NCBI RefSeq assembly: GCF_900116225.1
Contig: NZ_FOZZ01000002.1
Location: 372,001 to 436,000 of the forward strand
Origin: Sphingobacterium wenxiniae
GTDB taxonomy: Bacteria; Bacteroidota; Bacteroidia; Sphingobacteriales; Sphingobacteriaceae
DNA: 64,000 nucleotides
Direction: 5' to 3'
Below, one piece after another: positions 16,469-25,282 of the stretch; within the stretch, counting starts at the first letter, position 1; every line of letters begins with the position of its first letter. A program made the translations under genes and the position numbers. The notes beneath the pieces were generated by a model. It made no database searches. It was not told the DNA's origin and worked only from the letters and a program-made list of their open reading frames with translations.

Positions 16469-16493
16469 TTAAGAATAGCCCGCCAACCCCCAG
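16444..16493. repeat. 50-bp hairpin insertion in the Walker A codons of traG
   Basis: Perfect 14-bp arms (GGGTTGGCGGGCTA at 16450-16463, TAGCCCGCCAACCC at 16476-16489) flank a 12-nt loop. CCAG occurs on both sides (16440-16443 and 16490-16493), like a 4-bp target duplication. Removing 16444-16493 restores the frame and a standard GPSGSGKS Walker A. Confidence 0.85.
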
Positions 16494-17832
16494 ATGGGCC
16501 TAACACGAAGCGGTTCCGATTTGTGATAATGCCCCGCTTCATAGGCAAATCTGATATATCCAAATGGATGGGCTTTCCTGTCAATCGGTCTGCCATCTTG
16601 ATACCGAAAGGCGATGGCGAATTTTGGTAGTTGGTTTCCTCGGTGAAGAAACACAGCGCAGGTTCAATGAACGTGTAAAAACTTTCCTCTGCCGGAAAGT
16701 CACCTGCATTTCCTGCCATGCCTGCCCAATACAGTGTGGCAACATCCACCGTGTTATGCCTCGGCTTGCATTCCATCAAAGCGAGCGCACTGCCCGTGTC
16801 GTTCTTTAGCTGTTTGAGTTCGTTCGGGTCATCCGACCACGCCATCACGTTGAAATGCGCACGGATAGAGGACAGCCCGAAGCTGTGCGCTTCGTTCAGA
16901 TACCTTTCTATCCATTCTTTGTTAATCTGATTGGCACGGCTGTACCTCGCCAGTGAGTGCATATTACGGGCTGACTTTTCAAACTTGCGCAGGTTCTCAT
17001 CGCTGTTGTCCAAAAACAGATACTGGTTATAGATATGGTTACAGCTAAGGAACAAGCCAACCGGAGAGGCAAAGGACAACAGGCAATCGCTCCTGTCCGT
17101 GGACAGCTTTTCATACCTCGAATTGGACGATACCGTATTGGGCAAATCGTCCGTATCGGACAGCGTGTGCAGGCACAGCCTTTTGTTTCCGATACGCACA
17201 TCCTCACTGCCCAAAGCTATATCCTGCATAGGCGTTCCGGCTTCCCTTGACAGGGTAAGGTACTGTTCGAGCAATCCCTGCCTGTCGCCTGTTCCGATGA
17301 TGTCATCCTCGGTCAAGCGTTCCAGTTTCACAAAACCGCTGTCATTGATAATGCGCTCAAACTGTGCGACCGCTTCCATAAACCTGCGGACGGTTTCTTT
17401 ATCCCTTATTTCTTTCGGAATAAGGACACCTTTGCAAAGCGAACTAAAGTTGCTCTGCATCCGCATCCGCTCTTTGGTCGTCTTGGTCAAAAAAAGATAG
17501 CAGTAATGGTTTAAAAAAGGACGTTCGTTGAAATGTTGCTGATAGGATTTGGCAAGGAAACTCAACCCGTCCTGTGCCATATCCGGCGCATAACTTTCCT
17601 TGATGTACCAGTCCTGTTTGTGGACAATGGTGTAATCCGGCAATGTCTTGATAGCCTTATGCCAAGCCGAATGGATGGCATCGTACTCTGCCGATGCTAC
17701 CGTGAACAGTTCCGGCAGTTGTACCCGAAAGCAAGCCGTGATGTCTGCATCCTTTGATATGATGCAGTTCTGTTCCACCGCCAGTAATGGAAACTTGCTC
17801 TCCAACGTTGTGGCTTTTCCTGTATTTCTCAT
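16465..17832 (-). pseudogene. traG: traG 5' part: N-terminal half of VirB4-like transfer ATPase
   Basis: The 455-aa frame has the N-terminal TraG/VirB4 domain (MRNTGKATTLESKFPLLAVE, IISKDADITACFRVQLPELF) and runs into the start of Walker A (RFVLGPSG), where translation enters the 50-bp insertion and stops after GWRAILN. The start at 17832 overlaps the traF stop by 4 nt. TraG powers substrate transport and pilus assembly in the mating channel, so the break predicts a transfer defect unless the halves complement each other. Confidence 0.85.
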
Positions 17833-18161
17833 AAATGACTGGATTTAGAAGTGAATTTTAAATAGCGATGTACGGCTCTGCGACAGATGATGTATTTCGG
17901 ATGCCTTTTCTTTGCCCCGACTTTCATTAGTCCGTGTTCGCCGTACTTGCCGTTCAATGCGAATGTTTGCCAAACGATGAGCGATGCACCGCCCGCCCCG
18001 ACGAACAGGCAGATGTAAGGGTTTACGCCTGCCATGTACATGACCATGACGAGGATAAGCACACCGAGCAGACCACCTACGAAGATGAAAAGGTACTGTG
18101 CTTTCAGTCCTTTGAACTCTACCGTCCTGCCGATACCTTTATTGATATTGTAATTGCTCAT
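17829..18161 (-). CDS. traF: Conjugative transfer protein TraF (DUF4133)
   Basis: The 110-aa protein starts MSNYNINKGIGRTVEFKGLK, the hallmark of the TraF/DUF4133 family, followed by two close membrane helices (about 21-60) and a basic C-terminus (KKRHPKYIICRRAVHRYL). It is the VirB3-like inner-membrane component that works with TraG. The ATG at 18161 is chosen because the longer open frame upstream is unrelated and overlaps traE. Confidence 0.9.
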   Translation of the reverse strand: MSNYNINKGIGRTVEFKGLKAQYLFIFVGGLLGVLILVMVMYMAGVNPYICLFVGAGGASLIVWQTFALNGKYGEHGLMKVGAKKRHPKYIICRRAVHRYLKFTSKSSHL

Positions 18162-18172
18162 AGTACGCCAGG

Positions 18173-18478
18173 TTAAAGGAAGAATGAGCGGAGAATGGTC
18201 GCCGCAACGATTAAGAAGATACAAGCCCCAAACCACGACGCCGCCGTCTTGCTTGTATCGGGGTCTCCGCTACTAAATTTGTTGTACACTTTTACGCCTC
18301 CGATTAACCCGACCACCGCCCCGATGGCATAAATCAACTGCGTTGCAGGGTCGAAATAACTCGTTACCATCTGCGTAGCCTCTTGGATGCCTGCCGAGCC
18401 GTTGCCCTGTGCGATTACACCAAATGCAGACAGTAACGCAACGCCTGTCAGCAACACTTTTTTGCTTTGTTTTTCCAT
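18173..18478 (-). CDS. traE: Conjugative transfer protein TraE (DUF4134), VirB2-like
   Basis: A 101-aa protein with a signal peptide (cleaved near VIAQGNG) and two hydrophobic helices (about 49-65 and 80-98) separated by KVYNKFSSGDPDTSKTAASW, as in DUF4134/TraE, the proposed VirB2-like pilin or channel subunit. It is the first gene of the traE-traQ block, which here is separated from traA-D by a 3-kb cargo gene. Confidence 0.9.
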   Translation of the reverse strand: MEKQSKKVLLTGVALLSAFGVIAQGNGSAGIQEATQMVTSYFDPATQLIYAIGAVVGLIGGVKVYNKFSSGDPDTSKTAASWFGACIFLIVAATILRSFFL

Positions 18479-18796
18479 GATTTAACTGAATTAAATTGTT
18501 ATTGCCTACCCACCCCGTGTGGGCTTTCGCAACAAAAGTCTTATGGAAATCGAAGTGGTACGGGAAAGTGGAAATCCGTGGAATTAGTTGGCAGTTAGTG
18601 GCGTTTTGAGTTTGAAAAGGGCATAAAGAAACTTGAAAGCTTGTTTGCATTACAACTATAAAGTAGTCTTGGAATTAATAATGCTAATGAGTTTTGTATT
18701 AGCTTTTTGTGTAAATTAGCCAATTAGACAACAAACGTTAACTTGCGTCTATATTACTGTTAGAACTAAGATTAAAACAAAAAACCATATCAATAT
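18479..18796. other. Regulatory or junction region between traE and the inserted cargo gene
   Basis: About 160 bp next to traE have the base composition of the tra genes and should contain the leader or promoter of the traE-traQ block. I see no clean TTTG/TAnnTTTG pair. From about 18640 the sequence becomes AT-rich, marking the transition to the cargo gene. Confidence 0.4.
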
Positions 18797-21700
18797 ATGA
18801 AAATAGGTATTTTACATTTGACTGATTTACACATAGAAAATGAGATATTTTCCGAGCGAATTGATAAACTAACTAAAGCAATAGAATACGATATAAAACA
18901 GATAAGTCACATTTACTTAGTGTTGTCTGGTGATATTGCCAATTATGGAAGAAAATCTGAATTTGACAATGCTAAAGTTTTCATAAGTAAGCTAAAAGAA
19001 AATTTGAAATCAATTGGTAAGCTTTTGCAAATCGAAATCATTGTAGTACCTGGAAATCACGATTGTTGTTTTGATAATGTTAAAAAGACTAGAAAATCAA
19101 TTCTAAATGATTGTAAAACTGACATTATTGAGGAAGAAGATTATTTTCTTGATGCTATGGCAGTTCAATCTGATTTCTGGAACTTCACTAATGAATTGAC
19201 CAACATTAAAGAACAATATCTCGCTTCATATAAATATGATTTTAGACCTCATATTGACTTCAAAGTTTCATTTCATTGTTATAATACAAGCTGGTTAACC
19301 GAAATTCATGAAAAACAGGGTAGCTTAATTGTTCCCGAAAACAAATTTTTACAAAATGAAAATGGAGAATATGTTATATCTGTTTTTCACCATCCAATTG
19401 ATTGGCTGTCAGCAAATACCTCAAGAAATAATAAACAAAGGTTTGAAGAGCATTTAATAAACACTTCCAATCTAGTAGTCTATGGACATGAACACGATAA
19501 AGGCAAATCGAAAGCAATAATTCAACAAAAGCAAAATGTAGTTTTTTGTGGAGGAAAAGCATTTAATATTTCTGACTTGAGAAACACAGGATTCTCTTAT
19601 TATGAAATTGACTTAACCGATAAGTCTATTAATATAAAGTCGTTTAATTTTAATAATGATATATATGAGGTTGAGTTTGAGGATAATCATAAAATAATTG
19701 CAAAGAATAAACGAAATTTTGTTTTAAGTGAGGATTTTGAAACTAAGATTTCAAGTCTCAATATTCCATTAAAACATTCTAAAAAAGAAAGGTTATTAAT
19801 TTCTGACGTTTTTGTTTACCCTGATCTTGAGCCACTAATTGATGATGATATCGTTCAATATCCTAATTCGTCCGAATTAATTGAAAAGGTTAAAAATAAC
19901 AACTCTTCCAAAATATTGATTGAAGGTGCCGATCAGTGTGGTAAGACATCATTACTGTATGTATTATATAATAGATTTTATGAGTTAGGATTTAATCCGC
20001 TATATTTAAGGGGTAAGTATTGCAATGAGACAAACATTAAAAAACTGATAAAAAGGTCTTTAAAAGAACAGTATGATAGCGACAACGTAGATTTATATTT
20101 TCAACAGGATAAGAGAATAATTCTTTTGGATAACTTTCATAAATCTTCTTTAAATTCAAAGTATAAAAAAAATTTAATTGAGTCAATAAACGCTCATTTT
20201 GATTACATTATATTAACATCAGATAATACTTACAGCTCAAGAAATGTTACTGAAGAAGCAACGAGTTTAAAGGATTATTCAAAATACAAATTGCTTCCAC
20301 TGGGTCATGAAAAAAGAAGTGAACTAATTGAGCAATGGTTAATGATAGGTGAGAATAAACTCACAGTTCAAGAAGAAGTAATTTTATCCGAAGTCAAGTT
20401 ACGATTCAATGAAATTGACGCATTGATCGGAAATCGTTTAATGCCATCATATCCTATTTTTATTTTAACACTGCTTCAAAGTTTAGATGAGAACTTGCAA
20501 AACTTCTCTCAAACTTCATATGCCAATATTTATTTGGTTTTAATTAAATCCGGTCTAATCAAGGAAGGTATTAAGGATAGTGTTTTAACTAGTTTACTTA
20601 ATGTATTAAAGGAATTATCATTTTATTTATACAGTGAGTTGAAAGCTTCGACTTTTACCCCAACTCAATTTGAAGAATTTGTGCATGAATATTCTAAAAA
20701 ATTTTTTAGACATGAAAAGCTTACGATTCATAAAATTCTTTCTGTACTATGTAATTCAAATATTTTAAAATTTGACGATGAACATTATACATTCTCATAT
20801 AAATACATATATTATTTCCTTATTGCTCAAAAAATTTCATCGGAAATTGATAGCTATCAAGAATTAATTTATGAACTGTGTAATAATATTCATCTTGAAG
20901 TAAATGCTAACATACTAATATTTTTATCACACCATTCTAAGGCACAAATTTTAATTGATAATATTGTATTAACTAGTCAAATACCGTTTGAAAAATACAC
21001 TCCTATAAGCTTAAATAAAGATGATGAGTTTGTACAATTTATAACTGAATTTACAAATGAAATCAAACATGAGATAATTGAAGAAATTAATCCAAAAGAT
21101 GAAGTAAAGAAAGATCTTAAAAGAAGAGATGACAATGAAAGAAAAAGAAATAAAAGTGCTGATTTAGATTTAGAAGAGGATGACGACAGCGTTTTACCAA
21201 TTGAAGTAATTGAGATGAGCCAGGCTTTTAGAACCGTTAAAATAATAGGTCAAATTGTAAAAAATCAAAGCGGTGATTTTGAAAAAGATAAATTAATAAA
21301 TCTAGTTGAATCCGCTTATAACACTATGTTCAGATTTTTAGGCTTTTATTCCGAAATATTAGTAAGAGATAAAGAATTATTAATCGACTCACTGGTTGAA
21401 AATATTATAGAAAAAGAAAGTCATAAGCAACAAGTCAGTATTGATAATAGAGTAATTGAAAAAGCTGTAAAGAAAATGCTTCAATTCATTTCCTGGAGAA
21501 TTTGTATAGACAGTATGTCGAATCTTATGTTTTCAGTTGGAACAAAAGGTCAAAATGAATTATTTGAAAAAGTCAACTTAAGAATGGACTCAACAGCATC
21601 AAAACTCGTAACATTTGCCATAAAAACTTTCTATGATAAAATTGATACAAAAGAACTTTCAAAGCTATTCGACGACGTTAAAGATAACTATTTGGCTCAG

Positions 21701-21829
21701 TGTATTTTACGAGAATATATAAAAAGATATTTATATACGAACTATATTGAACGTAGTAAAAGAGATCAAATAATTAATATTGCTGGATTTAGTAAACAAA
21801 AATTAATACCGAAAATGAAAACGGTATAA
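18797..21829 (+). CDS. Metallophosphoesterase fused to a STAND-type P-loop NTPase (1010 aa), candidate defence protein
   Basis: The N-terminal 300 residues form a complete calcineurin-like phosphoesterase: TDLHIE (D10, H12), LSGDIANYG (GD 45-46), PGNHD (86-89), FHHP (197-200) and GHEH (230-233). A P-loop NTPase follows, with Walker A GADQCGKT (377-384) and Walker B IILLDNFH (441-448), and then about 500 residues of mostly helical sequence with a very charged stretch near 775-797. An effector, STAND switch and helical sensor in one chain is the layout of many NLR-like antiphage proteins. The gene is strongly AT-rich, opposite in direction to the tra genes, and splits the traD-traE junction, so it is acquired cargo. 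Substrate unknown; a defence role is inferred. Confidence 0.75.
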   Translation: MKIGILHLTDLHIENEIFSERIDKLTKAIEYDIKQISHIYLVLSGDIANYGRKSEFDNAKVFISKLKENLKSIGKLLQIEIIVVPGNHDCCFDNVKKTRKSILNDCKTDIIEEEDYFLDAMAVQSDFWNFTNELTNIKEQYLASYKYDFRPHIDFKVSFHCYNTSWLTEIHEKQGSLIVPENKFLQNENGEYVISVFHHPIDWLSANTSRNNKQRFEEHLINTSNLVVYGHEHDKGKSKAIIQQKQNVVFCGGKAFNISDLRNTGFSYYEIDLTDKSINIKSFNFNNDIYEVEFEDNHKIIAKNKRNFVLSEDFETKISSLNIPLKHSKKERLLISDVFVYPDLEPLIDDDIVQYPNSSELIEKVKNNNSSKILIEGADQCGKTSLLYVLYNRFYELGFNPLYLRGKYCNETNIKKLIKRSLKEQYDSDNVDLYFQQDKRIILLDNFHKSSLNSKYKKNLIESINAHFDYIILTSDNTYSSRNVTEEATSLKDYSKYKLLPLGHEKRSELIEQWLMIGENKLTVQEEVILSEVKLRFNEIDALIGNRLMPSYPIFILTLLQSLDENLQNFSQTSYANIYLVLIKSGLIKEGIKDSVLTSLLNVLKELSFYLYSELKASTFTPTQFEEFVHEYSKKFFRHEKLTIHKILSVLCNSNILKFDDEHYTFSYKYIYYFLIAQKISSEIDSYQELIYELCNNIHLEVNANILIFLSHHSKAQILIDNIVLTSQIPFEKYTPISLNKDDEFVQFITEFTNEIKHEIIEEINPKDEVKKDLKRRDDNERKRNKSADLDLEEDDDSVLPIEVIEMSQAFRTVKIIGQIVKNQSGDFEKDKLINLVESAYNTMFRFLGFYSEILVRDKELLIDSLVENIIEKESHKQQVSIDNRVIEKAVKKMLQFISWRICIDSMSNLMFSVGTKGQNELFEKVNLRMDSTASKLVTFAIKTFYDKIDTKELSKLFDDVKDNYLAQCILREYIKRYLYTNYIERSKRDQIINIAGFSKQKLIPKMKTV

Positions 21830-21961
21830 AAATTCAGTTAAAAAACAGAACTCGATTAAGTGTCAACATTCGTGTTTTCTATCTTCAAGAATATTTTTTA
21901 TTTGCTCTTTTTGGAGATAATGTGGAGCCGTAAAAAAGGAGATTTTAGAAATTATTTCTAA

Positions 21962-21989
21962 AAAAGGGAGTTTGTTTACACAAACTCCC
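21962..21989 (-). terminator. Rho-independent terminator at the end of traD
   Basis: On the minus strand GGGAGTTTGT pairs with ACAAACTCCC around a short loop and is followed by TTTTTT. The stem contains the last codons and stop of traD, so transcription of traA-D should end here instead of continuing into traE. Confidence 0.75.
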
Positions 21990-22614
21990 CAATATCGAAA
22001 CCATCTAAATCACTTTTCCGCAAATCGGGAGAACTGAAATCCGTTCCGGCGGAGAGGCTCTTGTCCAACAACTCTGCAATCTTCCGTGAAGCTCCATCCA
22101 TTGAGTTTTCGAGCAGACTTAACAATTCCGTTCCCTGTAATCGCTGAACTATATCCACCGCTTTTTTTTGCAGGGCAGGTTCGAGCGTATCTTGCTCCAA
22201 CCATGTCCCCACGGTCGTCAGTTCATCAAAGGTAACCCCTGTGGCAAACTCATTGTCGCTGTCCTCAAACCCGTATTCATCCCATTCGTCTTCCTCATTT
22301 TCAAAATCGGTCATACTTCCGAAGACTTCATCCGGTTCTCCCTCAATCTGCGGATTTTCCAATCCTAAACCTATCCCGTAGGTTTCTGCATCAAAATTAT
22401 CAGCTATCCCGTCACGTTCGCCGGATTGGCACTTTGTGGCATTCATGGGCAACGTGTGTCGTTCCACGGGCTTAGGAAGCCCCATAATATCCGGCAGGTC
22501 GGGTCTTTGCTTTTCCGGCTTTATCTCCCTGCGGACGGTCTTATTGATGACCACCCTATCTTTCAGCAAAAGGATAATGACGATGATAAGGCATATTACA
22601 ATCAATGTTTCCAT
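21976..22614 (-). CDS. traD: Conjugal transfer protein TraD (putative)
   Basis: The 212-aa protein has an N-terminal membrane helix (METLIVICLIIVIILLLKD) and an acidic, probably flexible cytosolic part (EDEWDEYGFEDSDNEF), ending in a helical segment. Its position at the end of the traA-B-C-D group, just after the small DUF3408-like gene (2-nt gap), fits TraD of CTnDOT-type elements. The role in transfer is not established. The assignment rests mainly on order and topology. Confidence 0.65.
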   Translation of the reverse strand: METLIVICLIIVIILLLKDRVVINKTVRREIKPEKQRPDLPDIMGLPKPVERHTLPMNATKCQSGERDGIADNFDAETYGIGLGLENPQIEGEPDEVFGSMTDFENEEDEWDEYGFEDSDNEFATGVTFDELTTVGTWLEQDTLEPALQKKAVDIVQRLQGTELLSLLENSMDGASRKIAELLDKSLSAGTDFSSPDLRKSDLDGFDIGEFV

Positions 22615-22616
22615 AG

Positions 22617-22898
22617 CTATAATATTGGCTTTTGGTTTCGGGCATGGATGGTATTTATTTCCTCGCCGAAATCCTCAAAGTGGTTTTTCAATACGCTGTG
22701 CAGATAATCGGTAAGCGTAATTTCCCCGTCTCCGAGAATACAGACGATACGGGATAACTTCTTGTGAAAATCGGTGCAGATGTACACCGACTTTCCACAT
22801 CTTGCGACAACTCCGGTCGGTTTTAGAAACACCGACTTATATCGGGTTATGCGCAGTACCTTTTTCGGTTGTTTTTGCTGTTGCTTGTTCATAATCAA
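22617..22898 (-). CDS. traC: TraC-like small protein (DUF3408-like)
   Basis: The 93-aa basic protein contains the segment KSVYICTDFHKKLSRIVCILGDGEITLTDYLHSVLKNHF (quoted in parts: VYICTDFHKKLSRIV, LTDYLHSVLKNHF), clearly related to the C-terminal half of the next gene upstream, so the two are paralogues of the DUF3408 type. Such proteins resemble ribbon-helix-helix-like DNA-binding partners of ParA. Start could be Met1 or Met3. Confidence 0.7.
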   Translation of the reverse strand: MIMNKQQQKQPKKVLRITRYKSVFLKPTGVVARCGKSVYICTDFHKKLSRIVCILGDGEITLTDYLHSVLKNHFEDFGEEINTIHARNQKPIL

Positions 22899-22903
22899 AT
22901 GTT

Positions 22904-23317
22904 TTAAAAAATGGGTTTAAACTTATCGTTGAAATCCTCGGTGATAGCTTTTTCAAACTGTACAAAGTGATGTTCGAGAATATTGTCCAAATAGGCATAC
23001 AAGGGTATCTTATCCTCGCCGATAACCTGCACGATACGGGAAAGCCGTTCGTGGTATTCCTGCCGGATGTAGATGCTCTTATCGCCTCGGCGTGTCATGG
23101 TATGGCTGTTGAGAAACCGCTCGCCATAGCCTATATCGGAAGTCCTCTTTTGCCGTGTTCGTTCTTTGGCTACGGGCTTTTCCGTGGGTATTTCCTTTGG
23201 CGGTTCTGCCGTTGGCTCATGGGGTGCTACCACCTGTTGGGGCTTCTTTGTTTCACCTGCCATAATCGACATGAGATAAGCCTCGTCAATCGGCTTTTTC
23301 TTATTTTCGTTTTCCAT
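22904..23317 (-). CDS. traB: TraB-like protein (DUF3408)
   Basis: The 137-aa protein has a proline/lysine-rich variable N-terminal half and a conserved C-terminal half with TMTRRGDKSIYIRQEYHERL and LYAYLDNILEHHF, the DUF3408 pattern. It lies 4 nt after traA (ParA-like), forming the usual ParA/DUF3408 pair of Bacteroidota conjugative elements, perhaps acting in element maintenance or positioning. Paralogue of the downstream gene. Confidence 0.78.
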   Translation of the reverse strand: MENENKKKPIDEAYLMSIMAGETKKPQQVVAPHEPTAEPPKEIPTEKPVAKERTRQKRTSDIGYGERFLNSHTMTRRGDKSIYIRQEYHERLSRIVQVIGEDKIPLYAYLDNILEHHFVQFEKAITEDFNDKFKPIF

Positions 23318-23321
23318 AGCT

Positions 23322-24089
23322 TTACAGGTTAATGGTTCTTAAAAACTCACTGATGAACAAATCCAAGCCGGAGGATTTTAGCAATCTTTTGTCGGGTGGC
23401 AATAGCGTAGAGCGGAAGACGGTCTTTGCCGTTGCCTCGCTTTCCTTTCGGAAGCGTTTGCTATCCCTGATGCGTGTTTCCATCGCTTGCAGTCCGACTT
23501 CCTTAATGACGTTGCCGTAGATTTCGTACAGGTGCGATTTTTCCCTGCCATCGACCATGTTCCAAAACAGCCGTATGGTTTCGATAGAGGTCTGCCCGTG
23601 TTTCATAAGCACGTTGGTCAGCACATCGGTAAAGCTCAATGTGCTTTCCATGACTACACGGTCTGCCGTGATGGGCGAAAAGATGTGGTGCATCCCTGCC
23701 AGTGTGTTGAGCAAGCCCGTAGTGTTCACCGTTCCGGTCAAGTCAAAGAAAACCATATCCACGGGAACAGCCGAAGCCTGTAAGAATGCCTGCGCATCCG
23801 TTATTGCATTGTCAGCCCTACTTTGCAATACCGGATAGGCTTTCTTGTTGATGGTTGAAAACTGGCGGTGCGCCAGTTTTTTCAGCACCTCGTTTTGCAT
23901 GACCGCTTTCAAATCCCGTTCCCTCATTTGGCAGATGCTGTGCTGTGGATAGTCACAGTCAAAGACGGCTACATTATATCCCATTTGGTAATGGAGTATG
24001 CTTGCCGTAACCGTTGTAAACGTGCTTTTTCCAACGCCCCCTTTTTGGCTTGAAAAAGCAATGAATTTTGTCCTGTTTGTTGCTTCCAT
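23322..24089 (-). CDS. traA: ParA-family ATPase TraA
   Basis: The 255-aa protein starts MEATNRTKFIAFSSQKGGVG and carries the deviant Walker A KGGVGKS (about residues 15-21), a second strand with VAVFDCDYPQHSI (Walker A' region) and MVFFDLTGTVNTTG (Walker B). ParA ATPases move or position DNA, and in these elements they are part of the transfer/maintenance cluster. The ATG at 24089 is chosen because family similarity begins there and the open frame upstream is cysteine/arginine-rich noise. Confidence 0.9.
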   Translation of the reverse strand: MEATNRTKFIAFSSQKGGVGKSTFTTVTASILHYQMGYNVAVFDCDYPQHSICQMRERDLKAVMQNEVLKKLAHRQFSTINKKAYPVLQSRADNAITDAQAFLQASAVPVDMVFFDLTGTVNTTGLLNTLAGMHHIFSPITADRVVMESTLSFTDVLTNVLMKHGQTSIETIRLFWNMVDGREKSHLYEIYGNVIKEVGLQAMETRIRDSKRFRKESEATAKTVFRSTLLPPDKRLLKSSGLDLFISEFLRTINL

Positions 24090-24831
24090 TTCTATTCTAT
24101 TTTTAAGTTTCTGTTTCCGTGGACTGCCTGCCGTCCTGCATGGAGCAGGGCTTTCATCCCTGCACACTGTCCGGCAGTCTTGATACAATTCCGTCTGTCG
24201 GGCTTGCCCTCATCCGTTCAGTCAGCCGTGCCGTCATTCCGGCTTTCATACAGGCAAGACCGATGGCTTGCCTATCGTCCTGCTTGTTGGAATGGCTACC
24301 GGATAGCTTTCATGCCGTCCGGCATTCCTGTCTGCCATTCGGAACTCCGTCATGCGTTCCTGTTTTCCTGCAATCCTGCGCTGCGGCTTTCCTAACTGCC
24401 ATCGGGAGCGGATGCCTGCAAACAGGCTTGCGTGACTGATAGCGCAAAGAAGCAGGTTATTCCGATGCACTCTTTTAATGCGGTAGTTCGGGGCATTTGT
24501 TGGCAATGTTTGGTTGTGGGCAACAGGGCAATCGTTCGGAAAAGCTACCCTTACTTTGTAAGGACTTAAATGCAAGGGGTAAATGGAAAAATCATTGGCG
24601 TATGGAAGTTGTGGGCGGAACGGCGAAAAGCCGTTTTTTTCCGCTTTACCCAATCCGACCCGTAGGGCGGATTTTCTGTTCACCCGAACAGAGCAAGTTA
24701 TGTTTTGAGGCACTCGAAACCCGTTTCGTGCCTCAAAACCACTTGCCCTTGCAGGGGGCTTGGTAAACACCCTCCGAAGTCGGGGTTTATGTTAATTAAC
24801 TAAAGTTGAGCTCGCTGAAGCTCGGTTATTA
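24090..24831. other. Long non-coding stretch between traA and mob genes, likely holding oriT
   Basis: This 740-bp divergent intergenic region has no convincing gene. The traA-proximal half (24115-24430) is built of degenerate, pyrimidine-rich short repeats (gccgtcctgc / gctttcat / cctgcaat-like). A related stretch is seen in the decayed element at about 43090-43170. The mob-proximal part holds a large dyad (24693-24746), a smaller hairpin TGTTC-ACCC-GAACA (24678-24691) and a GC-rich step before the relaxosome genes. The place next to mobilization genes suits an origin of transfer; the nick site cannot be read by eye. Confidence 0.5.
24693..24746. repeat. Large imperfect palindrome, candidate oriT element
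   Basis: GCAAGT + GTTTTGAGGCA + CGAAAC on the left (24693-24720) pairs with GTTTCG + TGCCTCAAAAC + ACTTGC on the right (24723-24746), with small bulges and a tiny loop. Over 20 paired bases this close to the relaxosome genes suggests a relaxase or accessory-protein binding site. Confidence 0.5.
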
Positions 24832-25281
24832 ATGGATTTAGATATGGAAGACAACAGAAGAAACCGAACAAACAAAGGTGGGCGCAAGCCTAAAGCAGAC
24901 CCAAGCATCCACCGTTATGTATTTCGTCTTACGGACGAAGAAAATGCGAAATTCCTTACGTTGTTGGAGCAATCGGGAATGAAAGTATTGGCACATTTCA
25001 TTACAGCCTGCATCTTTCAGAAGCCAATCAAGACCGTAAAATTTGATATGAATGCAGTCGATTTTCATACGAGGCTCACCAATTTTTACAGCCAGTTTAG
25101 AGCGGTTGGCGTGAATTACAACCAAATCGTGAAGAAACTTTACCGCAATTTCTCAGAGAAAAAGGCATCGGCTTACCTCTTTAAACTGGAAAAGCAGACG
25201 GCAGAAATGGCGGACTTGTGCCGGAAAGTGATTGAGCTAACACAGGAATTTGAAAAAGAACACCTGCAAAAACACAAGTAA
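24832..25281 (+). CDS. Relaxosome accessory protein (MobC/MobA-like)
   Basis: The 149-aa basic protein begins with an RHH-like DNA-binding segment (NKGGRKPKADPSIHRYVFRL) and continues with the typical TNFYSQFRAVGVNYNQIVKKL of the MobC-type family, which helps the relaxase open oriT. It ends 1 nt before the relaxase start, so the pair is coupled. Two in-frame ATGs (24832, 24844) are possible starts. In CTnDOT nomenclature this position is MobA; family databases call such proteins MobC. Confidence 0.82.
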   Translation: MDLDMEDNRRNRTNKGGRKPKADPSIHRYVFRLTDEENAKFLTLLEQSGMKVLAHFITACIFQKPIKTVKFDMNAVDFHTRLTNFYSQFRAVGVNYNQIVKKLYRNFSEKKASAYLFKLEKQTAEMADLCRKVIELTQEFEKEHLQKHK

Positions 25282-25282
25282 T

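Noticed and set aside
16450-16489. Idea that the traG hairpin derives from tRNA-Pro, because GGGTTGGCGGG also occurs at 61692-61702
   Set aside because: The shared stretch is only 11 nt and explained by common tRNA acceptor and T-arm sequence; the rest of the insert does not match the tRNA.
18273-18650. 125-aa minus-strand frame overlapping traE
   Set aside because: It is out of frame with traE and has no codon or domain support; traE explains the region.
24246-24770. 174-aa open frame on the minus strand between traA and the mob genes
   Set aside because: No recognisable domain, unusual composition, and it covers the probable oriT palindrome and degenerate repeats; more likely a chance frame in GC-rich non-coding DNA.
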